A program made the translations under genes and the position numbers. The notes under the pieces are model-generated. The model saw only the letters and a list, made by a program, of their open reading frames with translations. It was not told the origin of the DNA and searched no databases. Positions 7,780 through 17,040 of a DNA stretch of 24,554 nucleotides are shown here, piece after piece. How positions within the stretch are numbered: the first letter of the stretch is position 1; every line of letters starts with the position of its first letter. Origin of the DNA: an uncultured Actinomyces sp. (GTDB lineage Bacteria; Actinomycetota; Actinomycetes; Actinomycetales; Actinomycetaceae); contig CALHID010000338.1 in NCBI GenBank assembly GCA_938030835.1, positions 1-24,554 of the forward strand, read 5' to 3'.

Positions 7780-8328
7780 TTACTCGGCCTCGACCACAGG
7801 CAAAACTGACCAGGGGAAGTTGATCCACAGGGCGGTCTTTCGCCAGATGTAGTCCGGCTCGATGATCGAGACGGGCTTCTTATAAATAACAACCGAGCGA
7901 GCGTCGACCTTTGCGTGGGTCTTACCATCAAGGCTCAGTCCGTCTTCGTCGATCAGTTCCATAACCTTCTTCAGGGTCTTACCCGAGTCGGCGACATCAT
8001 CGACAACCAATACCTTCTTGCCATCCAGAGCCGAAACATCCATCAGCGGAGGGAGAACCTGAGGCTCATCCAGAGTCTCACCCAGACCGGTGTAGAACTC
8101 AAGGTTCATGGTTCCAATGGCCTTCACACCCATTGCGTAGGCAATTGCTCCAGCGGGGATCAGCCCACCGCGCGCAATTGCAACGATCAGGTCGGGCTTC
8201 CACCCGGAATTCACGATCTGCTGTGCCAGCTCGCGTGCGGCGTCGCCGAATTCCTGCCAGGTCAGATTTTCGCGTTCTTCGCCAGTGTTGGTCGTTGCGC
8301 CGTCATCGAATGGGGTGGAGGCAGACAT
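7780..8328 (-). CDS. Phosphoribosyltransferase, xanthine/hypoxanthine type (COG2236-like)
   Basis: A 182-residue type I phosphoribosyltransferase that likely transfers a purine base onto PRPP in salvage. The PRPP-binding motif VLVVDDVADSGKT is at 106-118, a PPi-loop-like IARGGLIPAG at 51-60, and the C-terminal WINFPW (168-173) is typical of the Gpt/COG2236 group that uses xanthine, guanine or hypoxanthine. The base specificity cannot be decided. The frame reaches a TTG at 8346, but ATG 8328 is preceded (on the - strand) by GAAGGA at good spacing and is preferred. It is transcribed alone, with a 72-nt gap to the upstream protease gene. Confidence 0.85.
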   Translation of the reverse strand: MSASTPFDDGATTNTGEERENLTWQEFGDAARELAQQIVNSGWKPDLIVAIARGGLIPAGAIAYAMGVKAIGTMNLEFYTGLGETLDEPQVLPPLMDVSALDGKKVLVVDDVADSGKTLKKVMELIDEDGLSLDGKTHAKVDARSVVIYKKPVSIIEPDYIWRKTALWINFPWSVLPVVEAE

Positions 8329-8400
8329 GTATACGTCCTTCAGCAAAAGTGATCAGGTGAATGGACATATGGTAACGCCCCTCAGTACGTTTACGCATTG

Positions 8401-8922
8401 TCATCCATTTGAGTGACCATATTGTCTCAAACTGCGTAGTTGGCGAGCATACTGTCCGCCGGGTTGACGAGGTTGTCCTTTGTAGGTCCAGATAAAGATT
8501 CGCGAGGCATCAAAAGTGCGTGAACATACACCGCAAGAGGTGACACGTCGGGGGGCCGAATAGAGTTCCCGCTGTGTTCCGCACACTGGGCATACTCCCA
8601 CCCATGATGGCCGAGGCGAGGGTAAGTATGCCGATAAGCGCGCGCTATCGGGGGCGCCAAGTTGGCGAGCTTTCGCTTGCCAGATCGCATCGTGATGATG
8701 TGAGGCACCAACCAGCGCGTGGGCAATTTCGTGCAGGATGACTCCACGTACCGTTTCCGAATCGTAGAGGTCAACCAAGGGCCCCGAAAGGCGAATTTCG
8801 CGTCGTGTATGGACGCATGCTCCCGCGCGTCTACGCGCACGGTCAAATCGCAGTGACCACTCTCTTAAACCGTGGTGATCCATCAATTCACGTGCCATTG
8901 CGCGTGCGTCTTCACGCTTCAT
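8401..8922 (-). CDS. SprT-like zinc metalloprotease-fold protein
   Basis: A 173-residue protein with HEIAH at 64-68, a further histidine cluster HHHDAIW (about 76-82) that probably gives the third zinc ligand, and a C-terminal zinc ribbon with Cys pairs at 111/114 and 130/133. This is the SprT/Spartan layout. Eukaryotic Spartan digests DNA-protein crosslinks; the bacterial relatives are largely uncharacterised, so a protease acting on nucleic-acid-bound proteins is an inference. Its ATG overlaps the stop of hrpA (ATGA, 8919-8922), so it is translated with the helicase, which supports a nucleoprotein-related role. Confidence 0.9.
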   Translation of the reverse strand: MKREDARAMARELMDHHGLREWSLRFDRARRRAGACVHTRREIRLSGPLVDLYDSETVRGVILHEIAHALVGASHHHDAIWQAKARQLGAPDSARLSAYLPSPRPSWVGVCPVCGTQRELYSAPRRVTSCGVCSRTFDASRIFIWTYKGQPRQPGGQYARQLRSLRQYGHSNG

Positions 8923-11900
8923 ATGGCCTCATGAAGACGATCAATCGTTGCCAACATGCGTTGAGGTGAAATCTTGCGCGCGGTCCCCAGTTCTTGCGCA
9001 AATAGAGAAACGCGCAGCTCCTCGCGCATCCACAAAAGTTCTTCAAATGCACTGGCGTGGCGCGCGTCGAAAGGACGCGTATCCATGAGCTCGCGAAGTT
9101 CATTGAGCTCGTCATCGACCTGCGCTAGGGCCTGGACAGAACCCTCGTCACGTGCAAGATCAGAAGGTGAACGCAAAGCTTTACGGACGCGTAAAGATTG
9201 AGCCTGAATGTATCGCGGAAGGTTACGAAGGCGCTCAATAGGTGTTGCCGCAATGAATCCATCAAATACCAGGGAATGCGCGACCCTTTCGACATCCTCG
9301 CGGAGTGCGCAATAGGCCTGTGCATCCGCAGTCGCAAGGGTGTCTTGTAGCTGCGCCCAGGATTCCATCGCGCGCACAACGACTTCAATAATCGAATAAA
9401 CCTGGTCTTCGTGGAGATCCCTCACGCGCTGGGAAAGGTCGTCAAAGCTCGAGCGATTACGTATCGTCCACAGCCCTTGATTTCCGCTCAGAGACACCGT
9501 GAGCGTACGCACGCTTGCCCACTGTGCATCTGCGATCAGAGCCTCAGTACTTCGATAGGGAGTTGAGGTCAGCATGAGTGCCTCGCGTCCGCTCCAACGC
9601 GTCGAGACACGCTTGGTCGATAGCTGAACGCGGCGTAGGACGAGGTTTGCCACACCCAATCCGTGCTCACTTCTTGCCTGCGAAGCATTTGCCATGACAC
9701 GCACACCCGCCAGCGGATTCTCGGGCTTCCCTTGGGGGACTAAAGCGGGGAATGCGCGAATTGTGAGCCCCTGTGCCTGGGATTCGATCGAGGGTGGCAA
9801 AGGGGTGGTCGGGAAATCCTCAAGATCGTCGGCGAAAAGTTCACTTCCGGGAGCGCCCTCGCTGCCATCGATTGTTTCCGAGGCCGCCGCTTCCTTCCCT
9901 TGCGCGCGAGCTTTTGGCTCGCCAGACGCAGTCCTTGAGTATCTCCCAGAGTCAGGCTTTGCTTCCGCATCCGAGCGATGTGCGCTGCGTTCTTGAGCTT
10001 CGGTCAATGCTTGGCGAACGGCCGTTCGCAATGCGCTATCGGTCGCACCGGCCAAGGTACGTTTGAGATACCCCAGGTCTTTCCCGCTTCCCAGTTCGCG
10101 TCCCTGACGATCGTGGACAACGAAGGTCATGAGCAAGTGATCGGGAAGTGCGTCGCGCATGGTGTGGATATCAGAATCACTCAGGTCAACGCCTCGGAGC
10201 TCGCGGATTGCGCGCGTGAAAAGTTCATCGAAGGATGACGGGTCAGTCTGTGCGGTAGCGGTGCGGGTTCCATCGGGATTTTGAGTGGAAGATTTCGGGG
10301 ACCTATCAGAGCTTTGAGCTGAGGAAGCTGCAGAAAGATCGCGGCCTTTACCCCCTTCGTCTTGCGAAGACGTGCTGGCCTTGGACAGACGCTTATCGCT
10401 ACGACCCTGACCTGTTTTCTGCCCCCATGCCGCCAAGCGCCCAAGAGCGGCGCTCAGCGAGGCGGGATCTTCATCAGGAATGGCACCAGCGGAACTCTTA
10501 CCAGAGGGGGCATTATCGAGCTCCTTGTGAGTACGTACTCGGCCGCCTCGGAAATCATCAATCCACGCGGCAACGCTCTTTGCGACTTCGGGAGCGGGTG
10601 CAAGTAGGCGGCGCTTGGCCTTGGGAAGCGCGCGTATTGCCTCGGTGATGAGTTCTTCGCGCATACCCGGTACTAACCAATCGGTACCCTCGTCGCTCAC
10701 ACGCCCCAAGGCCTCGACGGGAATGGACATCGAAACACCATCGCGCGGGGAGCCGGGGTGGAACTCATAGGACAGGGGAAGGCGAAGCTCTCCCTGCTGC
10801 CAATGGTCAGGGAAGCCCTCTCCGGTCTGGTCCAGGCCTCGAGGAAGAAGAAGCTCAGGAGGATAATCCAAAAGATGAGGATTCTGGCGCTTTTCGTTCT
10901 TCCACCAGCGATTAAAGTGCCCTGCAGAGATGATCGAGGCGGGGAGGAGATCGTCAAAGAAACGCTCCAGCGCCACTTCATCGGCGACGAGGCCGTGGGT
11001 GCGGCTGCGGCGCTCAGTTTCCCTTGCGCGTTCGATCGCCTCGTCGTTACGACGTTGGAAGGCATGACGCTCGCGCCATTCCCCCTGAACCAGCGCATGG
11101 CGGATGAACATTTCACGAGCGAGCTCGGCGGCGGTGATTGGGCTTTGCTGGGCAATCGCAAAAGGAGAATCTGTTGGAACAGCACCTCGGATTGAACCCA
11201 GGGGAGTAGATCCCAGTCGTCCCAGCAAGACCGAGCGGTCTGCAATCAATGTCAGCCCGTAGAGCATAACTTTTTCTTGAACGTAAGCCGCGCCTCGCGA
11301 GGAATTCCACGTGGGTTCGGAATAGACATGGTTGAGGAGGTCTTTTGCCAATGGCTCGACCCATTCGGGGCGAATACGGGCGACCGTACGTGCAAAGAGC
11401 CGCGAGGTCTCAACCAATTCCGCGGTCATCACCCAATCGGGATGGCCCGTGATTCCCGAACCAGGCCAGATAGTGAAGTGAATGCCTCGGCTACCCGTAT
11501 AGTCTCGAGTTGCCGGATCCCATGCGCCCAGACTGGAGAGTAGGCCAACAAGGATCGACCGGTGAATATCGTCGGTGTCGACCGCGCTGGTTGAACGCGT
11601 GAAAGCAACTGCAGCCTTCGCTGCTGAGTCAGCAATTCCCGTACGTGACGCTTGCTCGACTACGTCACCTGCTGAAGGCATTCCCAAGGGCTCGGTGTGG
11701 ATTCCGACGGTGCGGGCCATATCGCGCAGCTGGTGGGCGATATCGCACCACTCGCGGAAACGCAGGTAGTGGATGAATTCTGCCCGGCACATACGTCTAA
11801 ACGCGCTACCGGAAAGATCGCGCTGCTGGATGTGCAGGTAGCGCCATAAATTGAGGTAGGTCAAGAAATCGGAGTGGGGGTCAGCAAAACGCGCGTGTGC

Positions 11901-13760
11901 CGTGTCTGCAGCTTCCTGGTGTTCCAGTGGGCGCTCGCGGACATCTTGAATCGATAGCGCAGCAACGATGACTAAAATTTCCGAGGCACATCCCGATTCC
12001 TGCCCAGTGATCAGCATTCGGCCCAAGCGTGGATCGATGGGAAGCCGAGCTAAATCGCGACCAATGCGTGTGAGCTCAAGTCCTTGGTTTCCCTGTGCGA
12101 GCGCGGCAGAATCGGAGTTCTTGGACGAATCCAGTGGGCGCAGTGCCCCAATTTCAACGAGCTGATTGATGCCATCGCGGATCGCCCGCGAGTCCGGCGC
12201 ATCGACGAAGGGGAAAGAAGTAACGTCTCCCAAGCCCAAAGCACTCATCTGCAAAATGACCGAGGCTAGCGAGGTACGCAAGATTTCCGGCTCAGTAAAG
12301 TCCGGCCTCGATGCGAAATTGTCAGCGGAATACAGGCGAATCGCGATACCGTCGGCAACGCGTCCGCAACGCCCAGAGCGCTGATTCGCGCTGGCCTTCG
12401 AAATCTCTTCGATGGGTAGGCGCTGAACCTTGGTCTTATTGGAATAGCGCGAAATTCGCGCCAGTCCCGGATCGATCACGTAGCGGATTCCCGGAACCGT
12501 CAGCGAGGTTTCAGCAACGTTTGTCGCCAGAACAACGCGTCGATGGCTGTGTTCCTCAAAAATCCGGTGTTGCTGCGCAGAACTGAGGCGCGCAAACAGG
12601 GGCAAAATTTCGATATCTGCGGGGTTCTTCGAGTGCGAGATATCCTTGGGCGCGCGATTTCCCAGGTGATCGCGCAATGCCTGTTCGGTATCGCGGATAT
12701 CGCGCTCACCCGGAAGGAATACCAAAATATCCCCCGGGCCTTCAGCACATAGCTCATCGACCGCATGGCATATTGCGGTTTCGACGTCAATGTCTTGCCC
12801 CGCGCCATAGCCCTCCAGAGCAAGGGGATCATCCGGGTCCTCTAAAACCAGTTGTTCGACGGCGCTTCCAGTGCTTTCCTCCTCGTTTGCCGAGGCCGTG
12901 GCCGGGCTGTTTTCAGTGGGCTGAGCAGCGGGGGAGGTGCTTGAGGAGGAATAGGAAGTCGGGGTGTCGGCGGCAAGGGGACGATAGCGGATTTCAACCG
13001 GGAAAGTACGACCCGAAACCTCAATAACCGGTGCTGCTTCAATGAGCGTGCCCTGTCCAATTGGACCGTTCCATCGGCCAAAGTGACGCGCGAAACGATC
13101 CGAATCGATGGTCGCTGACGTGATGATGACCTTGAGGTCGGGACGTAAGGGGAGTAGGCGTGCAAGGTAGCCCAAGATGAAATCGATGTTCAGGCTGCGC
13201 TCGTGGGCCTCGTCGATGATCAGGGTGTCATAGCGACGCAGCATCGGGTCAGACTGAATTTCCGCCAGCAAAATACCGTCGGTCATGAGTTTGACCAAAG
13301 TGGTGGGACCGACCTCATCGGTGAATCGCACCTGGTAGCCCACGACCTCACCGTGCTCTTTGCCTACCTTTTGGCCAAGTTCAGCGGCAATGCGTTCTGC
13401 GACCGAACGTGCTGCGATACGGCGAGGCTGGGTGTGCCCAATCATCCCGGCTACGCCTCGGCCTAATTGGAGGCAAATCTTTGGGATCTGCGTGGTTTTT
13501 CCCGAGCCGGTTTCGCCGGAGATGATGACAACTTGATGCTGCGAAATTGCCTGCGCAATTTCCTCACGCCTCGCACTGACCGGAAGATCAGGAAAAGAAA
13601 TCAGTGGAATCGCAGCGGCCCGAGCAGCAAGCTGTTCAGGCGTGAAAGGACGGAAAGGCGCGGGTGCATGAGGGGAGCGACCCCTGCGCGAATGTGTGCG
13701 CCGACGCCTCGGCTGCGATGAAGTGGACACCCCTTCAGGGTAACGAAGAACTTTCACCAC
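8919..13760 (-). CDS. hrpA: ATP-dependent RNA helicase HrpA (DEAH box)
   Basis: A 1613-residue DEAH/RHA helicase. Visible motifs: GETGSGKTT (82-90), QPRRIAARS, DEAH (183-186), SAT (215-217), the LATNVAETSLTVPG block (411-424), QRSGRCGR (460-467), then the helicase-associated domains and the long C-terminal DUF3418-type region of bacterial HrpA. E. coli HrpA is about 1300 residues; the surplus is in Ser/Ala/Glu-rich, probably disordered inserts at about 264-320 (between the two RecA domains), 1085-1175 and 1255-1320. HrpA-type proteins act on ribosomal or fimbrial mRNAs and rescue collided ribosomes in E. coli. Start is GTG 13760 or the next codon GTG 13757; no clear ribosome site is seen. It follows the hydrolase gene by 15 nt. 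Confidence 0.94.
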   Translation of the reverse strand: MVKVLRYPEGVSTSSQPRRRRTHSRRGRSPHAPAPFRPFTPEQLAARAAAIPLISFPDLPVSARREEIAQAISQHQVVIISGETGSGKTTQIPKICLQLGRGVAGMIGHTQPRRIAARSVAERIAAELGQKVGKEHGEVVGYQVRFTDEVGPTTLVKLMTDGILLAEIQSDPMLRRYDTLIIDEAHERSLNIDFILGYLARLLPLRPDLKVIITSATIDSDRFARHFGRWNGPIGQGTLIEAAPVIEVSGRTFPVEIRYRPLAADTPTSYSSSSTSPAAQPTENSPATASANEEESTGSAVEQLVLEDPDDPLALEGYGAGQDIDVETAICHAVDELCAEGPGDILVFLPGERDIRDTEQALRDHLGNRAPKDISHSKNPADIEILPLFARLSSAQQHRIFEEHSHRRVVLATNVAETSLTVPGIRYVIDPGLARISRYSNKTKVQRLPIEEISKASANQRSGRCGRVADGIAIRLYSADNFASRPDFTEPEILRTSLASVILQMSALGLGDVTSFPFVDAPDSRAIRDGINQLVEIGALRPLDSSKNSDSAALAQGNQGLELTRIGRDLARLPIDPRLGRMLITGQESGCASEILVIVAALSIQDVRERPLEHQEAADTAHARFADPHSDFLTYLNLWRYLHIQQRDLSGSAFRRMCRAEFIHYLRFREWCDIAHQLRDMARTVGIHTEPLGMPSAGDVVEQASRTGIADSAAKAAVAFTRSTSAVDTDDIHRSILVGLLSSLGAWDPATRDYTGSRGIHFTIWPGSGITGHPDWVMTAELVETSRLFARTVARIRPEWVEPLAKDLLNHVYSEPTWNSSRGAAYVQEKVMLYGLTLIADRSVLLGRLGSTPLGSIRGAVPTDSPFAIAQQSPITAAELAREMFIRHALVQGEWRERHAFQRRNDEAIERARETERRSRTHGLVADEVALERFFDDLLPASIISAGHFNRWWKNEKRQNPHLLDYPPELLLPRGLDQTGEGFPDHWQQGELRLPLSYEFHPGSPRDGVSMSIPVEALGRVSDEGTDWLVPGMREELITEAIRALPKAKRRLLAPAPEVAKSVAAWIDDFRGGRVRTHKELDNAPSGKSSAGAIPDEDPASLSAALGRLAAWGQKTGQGRSDKRLSKASTSSQDEGGKGRDLSAASSAQSSDRSPKSSTQNPDGTRTATAQTDPSSFDELFTRAIRELRGVDLSDSDIHTMRDALPDHLLMTFVVHDRQGRELGSGKDLGYLKRTLAGATDSALRTAVRQALTEAQERSAHRSDAEAKPDSGRYSRTASGEPKARAQGKEAAASETIDGSEGAPGSELFADDLEDFPTTPLPPSIESQAQGLTIRAFPALVPQGKPENPLAGVRVMANASQARSEHGLGVANLVLRRVQLSTKRVSTRWSGREALMLTSTPYRSTEALIADAQWASVRTLTVSLSGNQGLWTIRNRSSFDDLSQRVRDLHEDQVYSIIEVVVRAMESWAQLQDTLATADAQAYCALREDVERVAHSLVFDGFIAATPIERLRNLPRYIQAQSLRVRKALRSPSDLARDEGSVQALAQVDDELNELRELMDTRPFDARHASAFEELLWMREELRVSLFAQELGTARKISPQRMLATIDRLHEAI

Positions 13761-13775
13761 AGCTGGGTGTGTACG

Positions 13776-14555
13776 TTACTGGCGGAACTCTCCACTGGGC
13801 TCTGCCCACAGATGCGCCCACTCAAGCGCGGCCTCGAGAAGGATTTCTGGATGTTCACCGGCACCAAAACGGGTATCGTGAACCATTTCAACCCGAGAGC
13901 CGTCGGGAAGACGGTGGAAAGCATCACGCGTCAGATCAACCAGACCCAAATCGATGTCATCGGCATCGTGGACGATGAACGCAGGTGCGCCCTTCGGATC
14001 GATGATTGAAGAATCGACCATGGAAAGATCAGCCAGAGTCTGCTTGGAGATCGTGAAAAATTCGCGAGGCCCATCGGAGTCGTCCGGGATCCGGGTCTGG
14101 CCGGTGTGCTCCAATTCGTCTAATTGGCTATTGGAGAAAATTGCACTCCAGTCGTAGGAGAGGGGGCCAAGTACCGGAGCAGAAAGAAACAGCGCGGTCG
14201 CATGAATCAGATGAGCGGCAAGTGCAGTAACCGAGCCAAAAGAGTGACCGTGAATAATCTGGTGGGTGAACCCCTGATCGGCAAGCCAGCCCGATGCGGC
14301 CTGGAGGTCCTCGATTTGAGACTCGCGCGTAATCACCTCGTCATCGGAACGTCCATGCCCCGAGTAATCGAATTGGAGTGTCGCGTACCCGGCTTTGCGA
14401 TAGGCGCGTGCGAGCTCATCGTAGTGTCCACCCGAGTGTTTATCTGCAAGAAAAGAATGCGAAAACAGGACAGCGGCGTTTCGTGAATCTACGGGCTGAA
14501 CGAAAGTTCCCGACAGGGTGATCCCTCGGGGTGTGTTCATACGTACTTCGCTCAT
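13776..14555 (-). CDS. Alpha/beta hydrolase (serine esterase/lipase-like)
   Basis: A 259-residue cytosolic alpha/beta-hydrolase fold protein with no signal peptide. The nucleophile elbow is GHSFG (Ser105), the oxyanion area is FSHSFLADKHSGGHY (31-45), the acid is probably Asp199 or Asp200 in VHDADDIDLG, and the His is His235 in GEHPEIL. FDYSGHGRSDD (62-72) is typical of the family. The substrate cannot be assigned. The start is awkward: GGAGGT abuts ATG 14555 with no spacer, while the in-frame ATG five codons later (14540) is 15 nt from it. It heads a - strand run with hrpA and the SprT-like gene. Confidence 0.85.
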   Translation of the reverse strand: MSEVRMNTPRGITLSGTFVQPVDSRNAAVLFSHSFLADKHSGGHYDELARAYRKAGYATLQFDYSGHGRSDDEVITRESQIEDLQAASGWLADQGFTHQIIHGHSFGSVTALAAHLIHATALFLSAPVLGPLSYDWSAIFSNSQLDELEHTGQTRIPDDSDGPREFFTISKQTLADLSMVDSSIIDPKGAPAFIVHDADDIDLGLVDLTRDAFHRLPDGSRVEMVHDTRFGAGEHPEILLEAALEWAHLWAEPSGEFRQ

Positions 14556-14723
14556 ACCTCCACGGTACTGGTTTCATAGAAGATGCGAAATACCCCATCT
14601 CACAACGTGCGAAAAGGTAAACAAGTAGCGTGTCGCTTTGCGGAACTACTAGGCTAGTTTTTATTCGATAGTCACCATCGCACACCGGCGCATACGCGCC
14701 TGATCGCACAAGAAAGACGCATC
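14556..14723. other. Divergent intergenic region
   Basis: 168 bp separate the hydrolase gene (-) from the YtxH-like gene (+), so both promoters should be here. An 11-nt palindrome, ACTAGGCTAGT, lies at about 14649-14659 next to a T run. A possible + strand pair is TTGCGG near 14637 with TTATTC or TATTCG 17-18 nt downstream; this is weak. Confidence 0.3.
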
Positions 14724-15014
14724 ATGGGAACGAAAATGGGAATCGCCGTCGGTTTCGGGATCGGCTACGTGCTGGGGACCCGAGCGGGGCGTGAACAATA
14801 CGCGCGAATTTGTGCGTGCGCGGGAAAGCTCCGTCGCTTCCCGCTGATCGCTCGTCCTCTAGATGCTGCCGGTGAAAAAATGTCTGCGCTTGTGCGCACC
14901 CAGGGTGAGAAGGTCACGGATAAAGTTGCCGATGCGGTGAAGGAACGACTCTTCCGCATGCCGGCCGCTGAACCGGAGATTAGCGAAGACGATCTACCAA
15001 CCTACGCGGGCTGA
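14724..15014 (+). CDS. Small YtxH-like membrane protein
   Basis: A 96-residue protein starting with a glycine-rich hydrophobic segment IAVGFGIGYVLGTRAGREQY (7-26), the hallmark of YtxH-like and actinobacterial GYVLGxRAGRE proteins: one short membrane helix followed by an amphipathic, Lys/Glu-rich cytoplasmic helix, here KVTDKVADAVKERL. The function of the group is unknown; some Bacillus members are stress-induced. It begins a + strand run and is 18 nt ahead of the metal-transporter gene. Confidence 0.75.
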   Translation: MGTKMGIAVGFGIGYVLGTRAGREQYARICACAGKLRRFPLIARPLDAAGEKMSALVRTQGEKVTDKVADAVKERLFRMPAAEPEISEDDLPTYAG

Positions 15015-15032
15015 GGCGCGAACGCATTCACA

Positions 15033-16181
15033 ATGACTGATTCCCATCACACTGAAAAGCAAGCTTCGCGCGCGCAGATTCGCCGTTGGCGCCGTTACCT
15101 AGCCGAAGAACGCATGGAGGCGCGTACCTATCGCGCACTTGCTGAACGTCGGACGGGTGAAGAACGCCAGGTACTCCTTGGCCTTGCCGAGGCCGAGGGG
15201 CGCCATGAGGAGTACTGGCTATCTCTGCTGGGGGAGCATGCACTTCCCGCACCGCATCCTCCGCTTCGTACCCGAATTTCATCTGCTCTGGCCTACATGT
15301 TCGGGACAATTTTTGTTCTGGCGATGGCTCAGCGAACCGAAGAGCGATCTTCTTATGATGACGACGCCGATGTTCCCGCTGCGATTGCTGCCGATGAACG
15401 TTTGCATGGCGAGGTCGTTCGTTCGCTTGCGCAGCGTTCTCGTGAATCCCTAGCGGGCGCTTTCCGGGCTGCTGTCTTTGGAGTGAACGATGGCTTGGTA
15501 TCAAACCTTGCGTTGATCTTGGGTGTCGTCGGTGCGGGAATGAGCTCGCATGCCATTTTGACGACGGGTGTTGCCGGCTTGCTTGCAGGTGCAATGTCCA
15601 TGGCCGCCGGTGAATGGGTGAGCGTGAGTTCTCAGCGTGAGCTATTGGACGCCTCGATTCCTGATCCCGGTGTTAATAACACTTTGAATGATGTCGATGT
15701 CGATGCCAATGAATTGGCACTGCTTTTCCGTGCTCGCGGGGAAGATGAAGAAAGCGCGAAGGCACACGCAGCGGACGTTTTTGCGAAACTTGCGGAATCT
15801 GATCGTCGTTCTGGCGGCGAATCTGCAGCAAGTGCAGATGGCACAGAGCGACGCCCGATTTTCGCAACGCACAAAGATGAAGATGCGGGAGCGAGCGAAG
15901 AAATCGGTACCCCAGCGCGTGCTGCGATCTCGTCCTTCATTTGTTTCGCTCTTGGTGCTCTCCTGCCCCTAATTCCCTATATTTTCAGGCTTGACGGAGT
16001 ACTTGCTGCGGGAATTTCGGTTGTCCTTGTCGGTATCGCGCTCATGTTCACCGGCGGAATTGTCGGGGTTCTTTCGGGTCGCGCACCCGCCCCACGCGCT
16101 TTCCGTCAGCTCGCGGTTGGCTTTGGTGCTGCTGGTGCAACGTACGTGCTGGGTCTTCTCTTCGGCACCACCGTCTCCTGA
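15033..16181 (+). CDS. Ferritin-like domain fused to VIT1/CCC1-type iron/manganese transporter
   Basis: A 382-residue protein. Residues 1-130 form a rubrerythrin/ferritin-like helical domain with metal-ligand candidates Glu25/Glu26/Glu29, Glu55/His58 and Glu122/His125. From about 140 it is a VIT1-family transporter with GVNDGLVSNLALILGV (150-165), the metal-binding GAMSMAAGEWVSVSSQRE (186-203), and three C-terminal membrane helices (299-380). The acidic, charged stretch 220-295 is the cytoplasmic metal-binding region of this family. The same fusion is known in MbfA iron exporters of alpha-proteobacteria and in actinobacterial homologues. It probably moves Fe2+ or Mn2+ out of the cytoplasm. 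No good ribosome site precedes ATG 15033; translation may be coupled to the gene before it. Confidence 0.9.
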   Translation: MTDSHHTEKQASRAQIRRWRRYLAEERMEARTYRALAERRTGEERQVLLGLAEAEGRHEEYWLSLLGEHALPAPHPPLRTRISSALAYMFGTIFVLAMAQRTEERSSYDDDADVPAAIAADERLHGEVVRSLAQRSRESLAGAFRAAVFGVNDGLVSNLALILGVVGAGMSSHAILTTGVAGLLAGAMSMAAGEWVSVSSQRELLDASIPDPGVNNTLNDVDVDANELALLFRARGEDEESAKAHAADVFAKLAESDRRSGGESAASADGTERRPIFATHKDEDAGASEEIGTPARAAISSFICFALGALLPLIPYIFRLDGVLAAGISVVLVGIALMFTGGIVGVLSGRAPAPRAFRQLAVGFGAAGATYVLGLLFGTTVS

Positions 16182-16299
16182 TCGGGGGACAGCTACGCGA
16201 CCGTGCTGCTCTGTCGATGGGAACGGCCTCGTCCTTAATCTTGGGTACTGAGACTGCACGTCCACAACCTTGGATTCTGTTGAGAGGTGGATAACAATA

Positions 16300-17040
16300 G
16301 TGAGCGTGCTCGATACTCTCAATCAAACTTTGCCGGACCTGTTCCGCGTCATCGATCTTCTTGGCGTGCTCTTGAACGGGATCCTCGGCGGACGTATCGC
16401 GCGCATTAAACGTTTCGATGCAGTCGGCTTCATGGTGCTGGCCATCATGTGTGCGCTGGCCGGTGGAATGCTCCGTGACATTATGCTGGATCAAGGCCCA
16501 CCGGTTGCCTTGACCGATCCCTTCTACCTGGGGACTGCACTGGTCGGTGCGCTGATCGCTATGCTCTGGCGCCTCAATTCCCGCTTCTGGAGGATTGCGC
16601 TGGTGCTGGCCGATGGAACCGTTCTGGGATGCTGGGCGGCCACTGGAGCGCTGAAGACACTGAATGCTGGACTGGGAGTGGGACCGGCGATTCTGCTGGG
16701 AATTATGACCGCGGTCGGTGGCGGCATGATTCGAGATATTTCCGCGGGGATGGTTCCCCAGGTATTTGGCGGAAATAACCTCTACGCAACGCCCGCATTT
16801 GTCTCAGCCGCGATCATGGCTGCTTTTGGCCACTCGGGCCTGGAACAAATTGGCATGCTGGTTGCGACGATTGTCGGGTCGAGCTTCACAGTACTTGCAC
16901 ATTGGAGAAAGTGGCAGCTCCCTTCGCATAATGATTGGACATTGACCATGACAGCGACGCAGCTTCGGGCACTCCTTCGGCTGCATTCGCTTGATGAACG
17001 TGATGTCAAGAAGATTACTGAGGACAATTCGGAACAATGA
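16300..17040 (+). CDS. UPF0126/TRIC-type membrane protein
   Basis: A 246-residue integral membrane protein with two similar halves, each of three helices. The family signatures GGMLRDIML (first half) and GGGMIRDI (second half) are both present, and the aromatic/charged SRFWRI link lies between. Prokaryotic relatives form TRIC-type trimeric cation channels, and the group is also annotated as 'trimeric intracellular cation channel family' or glycine transporter; the substrate is open. The frame could start at TTG 16270, but GTG 16300 has GAGAGGTGG about 9 nt upstream and begins where homology should. Its stop overlaps the permease ATG (ATGA, 17037-17040), so the two are translated together. Confidence 0.88.
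   Translation: MSVLDTLNQTLPDLFRVIDLLGVLLNGILGGRIARIKRFDAVGFMVLAIMCALAGGMLRDIMLDQGPPVALTDPFYLGTALVGALIAMLWRLNSRFWRIALVLADGTVLGCWAATGALKTLNAGLGVGPAILLGIMTAVGGGMIRDISAGMVPQVFGGNNLYATPAFVSAAIMAAFGHSGLEQIGMLVATIVGSSFTVLAHWRKWQLPSHNDWTLTMTATQLRALLRLHSLDERDVKKITEDNSEQ

Noticed and set aside
16291..16302. GGATAACAATAG resembling part of a lac operator
   Set aside because: It sits in the translation start region, is not part of a palindrome, and there is no LacI-type context.
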